Assembly: GCA_965178525.1 (NCBI GenBank) | Contig: CBCXVS010000011.1 | Coordinates: 1-51,927 of the forward strand | Reading direction: 5' to 3' | Source: CBCXVS01 sp965178525 | GTDB taxonomy: Bacteria; Tectomicrobia; Entotheonellia; Entotheonellales; Entotheonellaceae | Length of the DNA stretch: 51,927 nt | Shown: in pieces, positions 18,567-26,091 of the stretch | How positions within the stretch are numbered: the stretch's first letter is position 1 | How the letters are laid out: the number at the start of each line of letters is the position of its first letter | Translations under genes and position numbers: made by a program | The notes under the pieces: model-generated | Database searches by the model: none | What the model was told of the DNA's origin: nothing | What the model saw: the letters and a program-made list of their open reading frames with translations, nothing else

Positions 18567-18824
18567 ATGGCGACGCCGCGGGTGTCGCGCCTGCCAAAAC
18601 GCATCCTCAGCTGGTTGGTGGCGGCGCATCGCCGTCCCCAGGGCGGGATGTCCATGCGTCATGATGAGCGGGTCAAGGCTCTAGAAGGTGACAAGGGCAA
18701 TATCAGTCCTAGCCTGCGCACACTCGAAGCAAGGGGCGGGATTGCCATGGGCCGCACGCCAGGTGGCCGAGCCGACTATCTCGCCCTCACGTCGGCAGGG
18801 CTCGAAACCGCCTCGGACCTTTGA
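18567..18824 (+). CDS. Small winged-helix (MarR-like) protein, transposon passenger
   Basis: An 85-aa protein in the right part of the transposon, transcribed opposite to the transposase and preceded by GGGAGGG. DKGNISPSLRTLEARG followed by GRTPGGRADYLALTSAG is a recognition helix and beta-wing pattern as in MarR/PadR-type winged-helix domains. I recall similar small proteins next to rve transposases, so it is probably a regulator or accessory factor of the element. The N-terminal KRILSWLVAAH helix could dimerise. Confidence 0.6.
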   Translation: MATPRVSRLPKRILSWLVAAHRRPQGGMSMRHDERVKALEGDKGNISPSLRTLEARGGIAMGRTPGGRADYLALTSAGLETASDL

Positions 18825-18918
18825 ACGACGTTGTGATTCATGAATCAGGCTCAGATAAACAACAAGTTGCAGACAGGTCTTGACCCCCATCTGAGGAGGT
18901 CTTCATGAGGGAGATGGG

Positions 18919-18977
18919 GTGCGGAATAAGGTCGGTTTATGTCCGCACTGGTGTAAAGGAGGTTTTGACGAGGGCTG
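18919..18977 (-). repeat. Right terminal inverted repeat of the transposon
   Basis: Partner of 16587-16647; followed by the direct repeat CTCCAG at 18978-18983. Confidence 0.9.
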
Positions 18978-19301
18978 CTCCAGACGGGCTTTGGCGCGCC
19001 GGATGTCCGCCTCAAACTCGGCTGGCGTCTGCTGCGACACCAGGGCGTGGTGGTCACTGTGACACGCGATCTCGTGTCCGCTCATCGCGATGGTGCGCAC
19101 CAGGGCCGGGTGTGCGGCCGCGACCTGCCCCACGACGAAAAATGTCGCCCGTGTCCGGTATGCTTCCAGTAGGCCGAGGACACACTCGACGCTTTGTTCG
19201 ACGCGACTTGGCAGATGCGGACGTGCTTGTGGCGGGACCGCCGCCTCGAACTCGACACCATGATAGTATTCTTCAACATCGACACTCAGCGCATTCAGCA
19301 T
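18978..19301 (-). pseudogene. Polysaccharide deacetylase (XrtA/PEP-CTERM locus type), N-terminal half
   Basis: NodB domain start. LNALSVDVEEYYH carries the catalytic and metal Asp; ATFFVVGQVA and HEIACHSDHHALV carry the metal histidines. It then runs into KARLE, where the transposon begins and the frame reads into junk. The ATG at 19301 lies just after the TGA of the sugar transferase (19304-19306). An alternative GTG at 19307 would overlap that stop. See 16011-16586 for the other half. Confidence 0.88.
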
Positions 19302-19303
19302 CG

Positions 19304-19882
19304 TCACGTTCCTCGTTTAGACAGGACGATATTGATCGTATCCAGAAGAATACGGAGATCGAACCATAGCGACATATGCTTGATATAATACAAGTCATAA
19401 CGCATCTTCTCGGTGACCGCCTCCTGGCTGATGGCGTAACCCTGTCTGGTCTGCGCCCAGCCCGTGAGGCCGGGGCACACCGTGCTCCGCAGCGCGTAAT
19501 AGGGGATCTGTTCCCGCATCGTCTGCACGTTAGAGGCCATTTCGGGCCGTGGGCCGACCAGATCCATATCCCCCCGGAGGATATTGATGAGTTGGGGCAG
19601 CTCGTCGAGGTACAACAGCCGGAGCCACTTGCCCACCCGGGTGACCCGCGACTCGACATCCCGATTCCATACCGGTTCCGGCTTATCCGTGGTGGGGGGA
19701 TGCATGGTACGAAACTTCAAGAGCCGAAAGATGTGTCCTCTGAAGCCCAGGCGGTCCTGAATAAACAAGACCGAGCCTTCCGAGTCGAGCTTGATCGCCA
19801 TGGCGACAAGCATCATGAGGGGTGCTGAGAGAATCAAGCCGATCGCGGCGATGAGCATATTCACGAGGCGCCGCAAGCCCAT
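19304..19882 (-). CDS. Polyprenyl-phosphate sugar phosphotransferase, catalytic part (after an amber)
   Basis: Bacterial sugar transferase domain (WbaP/WcaJ/TIGR03013 type) that loads the first sugar-1-phosphate on undecaprenyl phosphate at the membrane. One membrane hairpin (LIAAIGLILSAPLMMLVAMA) is followed by QDRLGFRG, LLKFRTM, DELPQLINILRGDMDLVGPRPE and CPGLTGWAQ. In the family this domain is fused to the N-terminal part found at 19883-20683. Both are in the same frame and separated by a single TAG, immediately followed by ATG. Expression as two chains from this ATG is possible, since the catalytic domain is often sufficient on its own. Confidence 0.92.
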   Translation of the reverse strand: MGLRRLVNMLIAAIGLILSAPLMMLVAMAIKLDSEGSVLFIQDRLGFRGHIFRLLKFRTMHPPTTDKPEPVWNRDVESRVTRVGKWLRLLYLDELPQLINILRGDMDLVGPRPEMASNVQTMREQIPYYALRSTVCPGLTGWAQTRQGYAISQEAVTEKMRYDLYYIKHMSLWFDLRILLDTINIVLSKRGT

Positions 19883-20683
19883 CTACCGCTTTGACTTTTT
19901 GAAATGCTTAGAAAAAATCAGGAAGCTCGGTACCATGCGCTCGATGGCCAACTTGCCGGTAAATCGTTCGTAGACCTCAAGGCCATCTTTGATCTCGATG
20001 CCGATCACGTACGATTCGAGAAGCTCGCGAATCGGCAAACGCTGCCGCCGTTCCGTGAGGGCCACGATGATGCAATCTGGATCGTATGTCTTGAGGATTT
20101 GGCGTAAAAACGTTAGGGGGCCAAGGCGCGCATAGGGCAGATGAGACGAGGTCTCGCAGGCCCTTTCATGCGCCAGCTCATCCTCTACGAAGCCCACGAT
20201 CGTGTAGCGCAGGTGTGGAGCGGCTTCGATTTCCTTGGCAATGTCTTGAGCTAAGGAACTGACGCCTAGAATCACGGCGCGTTTGGTGAAGCACCGCGTG
20301 TTGAGTACCGCGTAGAACGTCCCGCGGAACAGCAGGATCACACCCAGCGACAGAGAGAGACTGATGCAGCTGGAGACGCCATAATGGCCAAGCCCCCGGT
20401 GACCGGGAAAGGCGGTGTACCAGGCGATAGATAGGGCGATCCAGGCGAGAAGTGAGCATGGTAGACGCTTGCTGAACGTGTGAAAGCTTCTGATGCGGCG
20501 TAGATCATACAGATCGGCATAGTAAAAAGACAGGACGCAGCAAAGTGAGAATGTGAGCGCCTGGCCGACCTGTACCCCCACGTCGGACCCGTGGGGTGCA
20601 GGCCAACGAGGCGCAAGGAAGGCCGTGGCGCCAACCGCTAGCAGGAACGTCATGCCCTCGAAAAGGGCAAGGGCAATGGCCAT
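19883..20683 (-). CDS. N-terminal part of the sugar phosphotransferase (membrane and nucleotide-binding-like domain), ended by amber
   Basis: Four hydrophobic segments within residues 1-120, then a Rossmann-like CoA-binding-type domain (AVILGVSSLAQDIAKEIE, then IIVALTERRQRLPIREL) as in TIGR03013/TIGR03025 sugar transferases. The sequence VPSFLIFSKHFKKSKR is the usual linker just before the catalytic domain; TAG 19883-19885 interrupts it here. The frame then continues without a gap in the catalytic part. The start lies 36 bp after the CpsD stop. Confidence 0.87.
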   Translation of the reverse strand: MAIALALFEGMTFLLAVGATAFLAPRWPAPHGSDVGVQVGQALTFSLCCVLSFYYADLYDLRRIRSFHTFSKRLPCSLLAWIALSIAWYTAFPGHRGLGHYGVSSCISLSLSLGVILLFRGTFYAVLNTRCFTKRAVILGVSSLAQDIAKEIEAAPHLRYTIVGFVEDELAHERACETSSHLPYARLGPLTFLRQILKTYDPDCIIVALTERRQRLPIRELLESYVIGIEIKDGLEVYERFTGKLAIERMVPSFLIFSKHFKKSKR

Positions 20684-20718
20684 GAACGCTGTCTGGGTCC
20701 AGTACGTATGTCTGGGGC

Positions 20719-21655
20719 TTATCGTGCCTTCCGCTCCCGAGAAGCACGTCGATGCCTCGGCGACTTCTGCGAGGACGAATTGTAGTAGGACGCGTAGTAG
20801 GATGCGTAGGTCCGCACGAGGTGCTCATCTTTATTGAAGATCAGCCCAACGATCTTGGACTTATCCACCATGTTGAGTGCTTCTTCCAGCAACGTTTTGG
20901 GGGTGGTGTGGGCGCTCACAACGATGAGGAAGCCGTCGACCCAGCGCTCGATGAGCCGGCAATCGGCGAGCGGCAGTAGGGGCGGTGTGTCCACGAGGAT
21001 GCAATCGTAGTCTTTGCGTGCCTCGCCTAGCAACTCACTCAACCGCGGCGATTTGAGGAATTCGTAGGGAACGGACGCGAGGCGGCCGGTGAGCAGCACG
21101 TCGAGGCCAAAGGGATCACATCTGATGACGACGTCCTGCAGCGATAAAACCGGCTCCTTGATGGCGTCCACTAAGCCCATATAGTCCGGATGATGCAAGC
21201 CGAGGTTCTTCACCGATGGCCGGACGGTGCAGGTCCATTTCAATCAGAAGGACGCGTAACTCGGGCGTTTGGGCCAACACGCCAGCCAGATTGAGCACGG
21301 TGGTCGTCTTGCCGTCGCCCGCCATGGGGCTCGATATGGCCATGACATGCAAGCCGGCATGGGCGCGCAACTGCTCCAACTGGTGCCCAAGCGCCCGGTA
21401 CTGTTCGGCCGCAAAGGTGGACGGATGCAGAAACGTCACGAGATGTGGATCGAGGTGGTCCGGGGTCACGTCAACCCGTTGTGACCTGGGCGAGGCCGGC
21501 TGCAACGGGTCATGGCCGTTTGGCGCAAACGTCTCGGACATATCAGGCGCCTGAGACGTGTCCAACGTCTGTCCTGCCTCCCTGAGTGTGCGTTCCGCCT
21601 CCCTGAGTGTGCGTTCCGCCTTGGTGCGTTCTAGGGTCTTAAACAGCTTGCTCAT
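20719..21655 (-). CDS. CpsD/Wzc-type tyrosine kinase (P-loop ATPase), frameshifted
   Basis: Cytoplasmic BY-kinase that pairs with the chain-length protein to control polymerisation. The Walker A is SSPMAGDGKTTT, the Walker A-prime is LLIEMDLHRP and the Walker B is CILVDTPPLLPLAD. The C-terminal tail is tyrosine-rich (YASYYASYYNSSS), as expected for autophosphorylation. The frame changes near 21222-21226, just after LHRP (about one extra base in CCGGCC); the second frame goes on with SVKNLGLHHPDYMGL. The N-terminus contains a 7-residue duplication (AERTLRE twice). Confidence 0.87.
21576..21617. repeat. 21-bp perfect tandem duplication inside the kinase gene
   Basis: Two identical copies of a 21-bp unit beginning GCCTCCCTGAG. 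They encode AERTLRE twice near the N-terminus of the kinase, in frame. Confidence 0.95.
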
Positions 21656-21672
21656 GGTGCTTCAGTTCCGAT

Positions 21673-23265
21673 TTAAAAGTCCAACAACTTTGCAATCTGG
21701 GCATTTCCCTTTGCCATGATGTGTGTCAGGCCCGTGATCAAGCCTAGGCAGAGTAGCGCCGACACGGTGACCAGTCCGAATCGCCACTGCTTTTGGCGAC
21801 GCTCAGCCGCGGTTTCGATGTGGGGCAACCGATGCAGGACGGGAATATCGGAGACCGCGCGTAGGTCGTCCACCGTATGCAAGGACGTATCGAGCGTTTC
21901 GCGCAACGCCACGGCGCCGATGGCGGTACCGAATGCGAGCACGAATCCGATCAAGAGAAGTTGCCTGCGGTTGGGTGCGACGGGCTGCTGGTTCGGTGTG
22001 GCCGGTTTCAAGAGGCGGAAGACGCCCCCCCTCCGGTGCTGTTCCATATTCTCTGCCAGCTTGGCTTCATCCTGACGCTTGACCAGTGAGTCGTACTGAT
22101 CTTGGGCGGCCTTGTAGTCTCGTGACAGGGCGTGCAGTTCTTGCTCCAGCCGTGGCGCATTTTCAACGCGTTGCTGATAGCGGACAATGTCGCGGTGTAG
22201 GCGCTGTTCCTCGACTTTCAAGAGCTTGGCTTCCACGTCGATGGCCCGTACCTGCGCCTGCAACTGTTGCACCAGGGGATTGACCGGCGCCGGTGTGTTC
22301 GGTGCCGTTTCCCGTGGACGCGGTGACGCGGAGAGCTGCTGTTCCAAGGCGGCAATCTCGGATTTCAGCCGGATCACGTTCGGATACTTGTCGCTATAGC
22401 GCGTCCGCAGTAGGGCCAGTTCCTGAGTCAATTCGTTAATCTGGTTGAGGATGCTGTCATATGCCGTCGTGGCGGACAGAGCACTCAGGGGCCCCAAGGC
22501 GTTCGCCTCGGCCAATTGCCTCGTGAGGATTGCCCGCCGTTCACTGGCGCGCGCCAGCTTGTTGCTGTTGAGTTGGAGCTGGGTATTGAGCCGCTCTAGG
22601 GTTGCCAGATTGGCGTTAAGCTGCTGAGGTAGTCCGCCCATATGGCGGTTTTTAAACTCGCTCAGCGATTGCTCGTACTGCTCGAGCTTGCTTCGTGCGT
22701 CCTCGATCTGTGTGGTAAGGAACTGGGTCGTGCTGGTTGCTTGCTTGGCGCGGACTTTTGTATTTTCGTCAATATAGAGCGCCGCCAGGGCATTCGTCAC
22801 CGGCGCCAAGAGCTTGGCGTCGTGGCCACGGTAGCTGATCGTAAACGTCACCGCCTTGTTCCGTCCCCGCCGGCGCTGCTTCCGCCTTCCCCATTGCAGA
22901 CCCACGCTAATATCTTGCCGCATGTTCGAGACCAGACGCGGTAAGGGAACGGATTGGCGCAAATCCGGGTAGAGGTCAAAGCGGTGTATCAGGCTCTCTA
23001 TCTGTGTATCGCTCAAGATGTCTTGGGTCATGGTCTGGATTTGGCTATCGAGCTGACTGGTAAACGTCGATTTGACCAAATCGCGAGGCAGCTGCTGGCC
23101 CTCAATCAGGATGGTCGCGGTTGACTGATAGATGTCTGGGAGGGCCATGACGACACCCAATACGGCGGCAAAAATCCCGCTCGTCACCAGGCATACGAGC
23201 CATTTCTGCCGCCTCAATACCTCCAGGGCTGTGTCCAACCCCGATCGCTGTCGTGTGTCCCTCAT
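21673..23265 (-). CDS. Polysaccharide chain-length determinant (Wzz/GNVR type)
   Basis: A 530-aa inner-membrane copolymerase. First membrane segment is WLVCLVTSGIFAAVLGVVMA (about 26-45). A long periplasmic coiled-coil covers about 160-400, with repeated Leu/Gln/Glu. The second segment is LLLIGFVLAFGTAIGAVAL (about 435-455), and there is a further hydrophobic stretch near the C-terminus (VSALLCLGLITGL). The extra C-terminal segment and length fit the XrtA-associated chain-length family. It precedes the separate CpsD kinase by 17 bp, so the two form a split Wzc. It ends in TAA. Confidence 0.9.
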   Translation of the reverse strand: MRDTRQRSGLDTALEVLRRQKWLVCLVTSGIFAAVLGVVMALPDIYQSTATILIEGQQLPRDLVKSTFTSQLDSQIQTMTQDILSDTQIESLIHRFDLYPDLRQSVPLPRLVSNMRQDISVGLQWGRRKQRRRGRNKAVTFTISYRGHDAKLLAPVTNALAALYIDENTKVRAKQATSTTQFLTTQIEDARSKLEQYEQSLSEFKNRHMGGLPQQLNANLATLERLNTQLQLNSNKLARASERRAILTRQLAEANALGPLSALSATTAYDSILNQINELTQELALLRTRYSDKYPNVIRLKSEIAALEQQLSASPRPRETAPNTPAPVNPLVQQLQAQVRAIDVEAKLLKVEEQRLHRDIVRYQQRVENAPRLEQELHALSRDYKAAQDQYDSLVKRQDEAKLAENMEQHRRGGVFRLLKPATPNQQPVAPNRRQLLLIGFVLAFGTAIGAVALRETLDTSLHTVDDLRAVSDIPVLHRLPHIETAAERRQKQWRFGLVTVSALLCLGLITGLTHIMAKGNAQIAKLLDF

Positions 23266-23331
23266 GCCCCTTGCCCTCTTGCAAGCATCTCGGTTGAGGT
23301 TGCGTCACCGCGTATTGAAGCGCCCCGGCAC

Positions 23332-23937
23332 TTAAAATTTCGTTAACGGCACCATGACGATGTCACCCGGCCGCAGCGCGAAGTTCTCCTCCCCGCCATT
23401 CGTTATGGCTTTGTCATAGTTGAACCGGAGACACTTGGTCGTCTCTCCCTCCTTCCGGAGGACGACAATCCGGGTGCGAGCCGCAAAATCTGCCAGTCCT
23501 CCGGCCTGGGCGAGGGCCTCCAGGATAGTGGCGCAGTCCTGGAACGTGTAACGAGCTGGGCTGGTCACGCCGCCCAGGATGGAGACTTTGAAACTTTGCA
23601 CTTTCGTGACGATGACCGAGACTTCAACATGGGGAATATATTCTTCCAGCTGCTGTTTGAGCACATCGCGGAGTTGCTCCGGTGTGAGGCCTGCAGCTTG
23701 TACATCGTGGAGTAGAGGGAGGGAGATCATGCCATCCGGCCGCACGGGAACCGTCCGGCTAATCTCATCGTTTTGCCAGACGGAGATGGCCAGGACGTCC
23801 TCCGGGCCAATCCGATACGCATAGGTCGCCTTGCCCTGACCGTCCATCCCGGCGGCTGTCGGCCCGGTATGGGTACTGCAACCGGTGAGGCCCAGCAGGA
23901 AAATGATCAGCGCTATAGACCCTAATCTCCATTTCAT
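23332..23937 (-). CDS. Wza-like polysaccharide export lipoprotein
   Basis: First gene of the cluster. The signal peptide ends in a lipobox: IFLLGLTGCSTHTG. A polysaccharide export (Poly_export) domain with YRIGPEDVLAISVWQ follows, then a SLBB-type domain (VSILGGVTSPARYTF). About 200 aa, the short form seen in PEP-CTERM/XrtA loci. I choose ATG 23937 (MKWRLGS), as GAGGG lies about 10 bp upstream; an ATG at 23952 is possible. One arm of a large inverted repeat ends 20 bp upstream, so transcription control of the whole cluster probably depends on that region. Confidence 0.9.
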   Translation of the reverse strand: MKWRLGSIALIIFLLGLTGCSTHTGPTAAGMDGQGKATYAYRIGPEDVLAISVWQNDEISRTVPVRPDGMISLPLLHDVQAAGLTPEQLRDVLKQQLEEYIPHVEVSVIVTKVQSFKVSILGGVTSPARYTFQDCATILEALAQAGGLADFAARTRIVVLRKEGETTKCLRFNYDKAITNGGEENFALRPGDIVMVPLTKF

Positions 23938-24192
23938 CGGGTATGCCCTCAATTTTTAAGTACCTGGACAGCGTTCCCTTTATACATGTCTCCAGAGGAA
24001 AGATATAAATTTAATGTTGTTTCGGTAACTTACTCAGCCATTCCTCGTGTGTTGGTTTCTAGGGGTGCGTGATTTGCGGTATGCCGTTATAAGCACAGCT
24101 CCGCCCCCTTACTTACAAGCGGGTTGGATCGTGCTTGAGCGATCTGTGTCAATCTTGCATGCAACACGGGAGGTATACCTTTGCGAAGGCCC

Positions 24193-24226
24193 AAAAAAAG
24201 CCCTCCCGTCGGCTCGAAGGGAGGGC
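24193..24226 (-). terminator. Rho-independent terminator (or attenuator), minus strand
   Basis: Perfect 8-bp stem GCCCTCCC / GGGAGGGC with an 11-base loop. On the minus strand it is followed by seven T residues (24199-24193). It would stop transcripts running toward the export gene from upstream, or attenuate a leader of the cluster. Confidence 0.75.
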
Positions 24227-24234
24227 AGTCCATG

Positions 24235-24243
24235 TGCTATAAT
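24235..24243 (+). promoter_or_regulatory. Extended -10 box TGCTATAAT inside a dyad
   Basis: TGCTATAAT on the plus strand is a perfect extended -10 element. It lies within the dyad TGTGCT-6-AGCACA (24233-24250), which could be an operator. No good -35 is seen. It points away from the export gene in the present orientation. Confidence 0.4.
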
Positions 24244-24490
24244 GAGCACAGTTATGGGGATACCCTCCCCATGCGAGCGGGGTCTGCGTGGTTAGGTTGG
24301 TAGCCGGGTACGCAGGCCCTTTGCGCATTCTGGTGGTCAAGCGCGCGTCTTGAGACTGATTTTCTTGTCCACGCTCACCATAGAGCCCACAAGGCTCGTC
24401 GATCATACTCCTACGCTAAGTGTCGAAACAAAATTGAATTTATATTTCTCCTCTGGAGCCATGTATCCAGGGAATTTTGTCCAGGTACTT

Positions 24491-25314
24491 CGATACCTCA
24501 GATGCTCATGGAGCCATAAAGCCGCAGCCAAAACCGGCTGGCATACGTGAGGACGCCAGGAGGGCGTTTGACCCCATTGACGGCCAACCCGTGCAACGCC
24601 CGGCTCGGCTTCAGGCCCTTGGGGTTGCTTGTCGGACCTGAAGCGGTCGTATCGTACGAAGCGACGACGTCGTATTGTCCACACGTTGCAACTGCAAACT
24701 ATGGGAAACGGTGGTGCAAGAGAAGACATGATGGGGTCGTAAGCGCTGACATGCCTGGTAGAAAGGGGAGCAAAGCTCACATCGATTAGGGTGCGCCACA
24801 GATGGAATTCACCCCGGCTCCATATGGCTAGCCTCTCTAAGCGTAGAGCAGCCATGAGACCTTGCCATACGCTCTTCGTCAAGTCCGTTGGGCAGCCATG
24901 TCGGGCCATCGTGCGGCTCCTCAGCCATGCTGTATCACGTTCAGTCTCCCGCTTTTTTGGGCGAGAATACCTCCCAAGCGGTTGCATGATGCACTGCTAA
25001 GCCAATCTGAGCCCTATATCGACTTTTTAGCCATGTTCTGGGCAAAACAGTATCACGAGTGTTCCATTTTGGTCAAGGCAATTGTTGATATTCTATGATC
25101 CTATATGCATTAAAAGCTTATCCTACAAGCCGTTACATTTTTTTTCTACGCAGCTTAGACCAGAGCCGTGGAGATGGGGCTGATTGTTCCGCAACGATGA
25201 GGGGGCGGCCAGAGCCTGGCCGGACCGTGGGCGTATGGGGGCACTCTACTTCCGGACAACTGAAGTGGCGTCGGCTGCAAACGGCCGGCGAGAGCAAAGA
25301 GATAGGACGGGTTC
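24491..25314. other. Long stretch without a convincing gene
   Basis: About 820 bases with irregular composition. A minus-strand open frame (to 24987) has one short stretch resembling the N-terminus of IS4/IS5 transposases (CPTDLTKSVWQ), but nothing else supports it; it may be an old transposase remnant. From 24990 to 25160 the sequence is AT-rich with poly-T runs. No tRNA or CRISPR is visible. Confidence 0.5.
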
Positions 25315-25950
25315 CTACAAAATACGCCAGCTATTGTTGGGCAGGGCTTCCCACCCGGTTTCCCCTGGAAACGGGTCGGAACAGATGACCAGTTCCGGAC
25401 CTGGTTTGACCATCATTTGAAAATAGTCTGGCTTTTCTGCGTAGCAGCTCGATACATAAAAGTAGCGTTTATCGGTCATGATAATATTCATGGCGCGGAC
25501 ATACCGGGTGCGTTTTTTGAGCAATGCCGTGCCTTTTTGCAACGCGGCGCCAAGATCGCCATGGTTGAAGCGCTTGAGAAAATTGAAAATTTTTTCCGCC
25601 CCGATGCGTCCCGTTTCTTTGATGCGAACCCCTTGGAGTTCACCATTAAACACGAAAATAGCGTCTTCATCGTAAAACGGCATGTTATTTTCGACGACGA
25701 TCCCTTCGTCGCGAAACGCGCTGCGTGCGTGCGCTAGCACCATGTCCGACGGCGGGAAGCGATGCACATCATCTTCCCAGATCGGCTTGATATTTTTGTA
25801 ATAAGCCCACTCATCACCCCGGACATGATAGGCCATGCCCCACCCGTGTCCCTGGTACTCCTGGCTCTCTCGCGCAATACGGGCGAACGGTTCGAGATAA
25901 GTCGCCAGGGGGACGTTGATGGGGCTACGAACTGCCAAGAGTCGACACAT
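25315..25950 (-). CDS. Class II glutamine amidotransferase (GATase_4/YafJ/EgtC type)
   Basis: A 211-aa Ntn-hydrolase. Cys2 of MCRLLAV becomes the N-terminal nucleophile. GWGMAYHV, VLAHARSAF and NNMPFYDEDAIFVFNGEL are the standard glutamine-binding and oxyanion motifs (NG in FNGEL). The C-terminal CSDPFPGETGWEALPNNS is typical of stand-alone members of this family. The acceptor is unknown, and the family includes EgtC-like gamma-glutamyl amidohydrolases. It is a single gene, separated from its neighbours. It ends in TAG, a natural end for the family. Confidence 0.85.
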   Translation of the reverse strand: MCRLLAVRSPINVPLATYLEPFARIARESQEYQGHGWGMAYHVRGDEWAYYKNIKPIWEDDVHRFPPSDMVLAHARSAFRDEGIVVENNMPFYDEDAIFVFNGELQGVRIKETGRIGAEKIFNFLKRFNHGDLGAALQKGTALLKKRTRYVRAMNIIMTDKRYFYVSSCYAEKPDYFQMMVKPGPELVICSDPFPGETGWEALPNNSWRIL

Positions 25951-26091
25951 GCTGATTGCTCCAATCCTGCTTGCATGAAATCAGTCCAGCATCACCAAGC
26001 TCAGCGTGACAAAATTAGAGGATAGGCATTTCACCCCCACTTTGCAAGTTCGCAGGCCGAAACGGTAGAGTCGAACTATCGGAGGTACACG

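Larger units (their letters stand above)
16587..18977. mobile_element. 2.4-kb DDE transposon inserted in the deacetylase gene
   Basis: Element of 2391 bp with imperfect terminal inverted repeats of about 53-60 bp (four mismatches over 53) and a 6-bp direct repeat CTCCAG (plus strand) on both sides (16581-16586 and 18978-18983). It carries a degenerate rve-type transposase on the minus strand and a small winged-helix gene on the plus strand. The insertion breaks the deacetylase reading frame. Confidence 0.9.
23958..24490. repeat. 533-bp foldback region with 67-bp inverted repeat arms
   Basis: Bases 23958-24024 and 24424-24490 are reverse complements at 57 of 67 positions. The outer ends (AAGTACCTGGACA / TGTCCAGGTACTT) are perfect. 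The 399-bp interior has no convincing gene but contains a hairpin with an A/T tract and an extended -10 promoter-like box. The left arm ends just before the export gene. It could be a MITE-like foldback element or an invertible regulatory segment. Confidence 0.85.

Noticed and set aside
24403..24987. Minus-strand 194-codon frame upstream of the EPS cluster
   Set aside because: No ribosome site, odd residue composition, and it overlaps an arm of the inverted repeat; only a short transposase-like stretch, so described only as a possible remnant.
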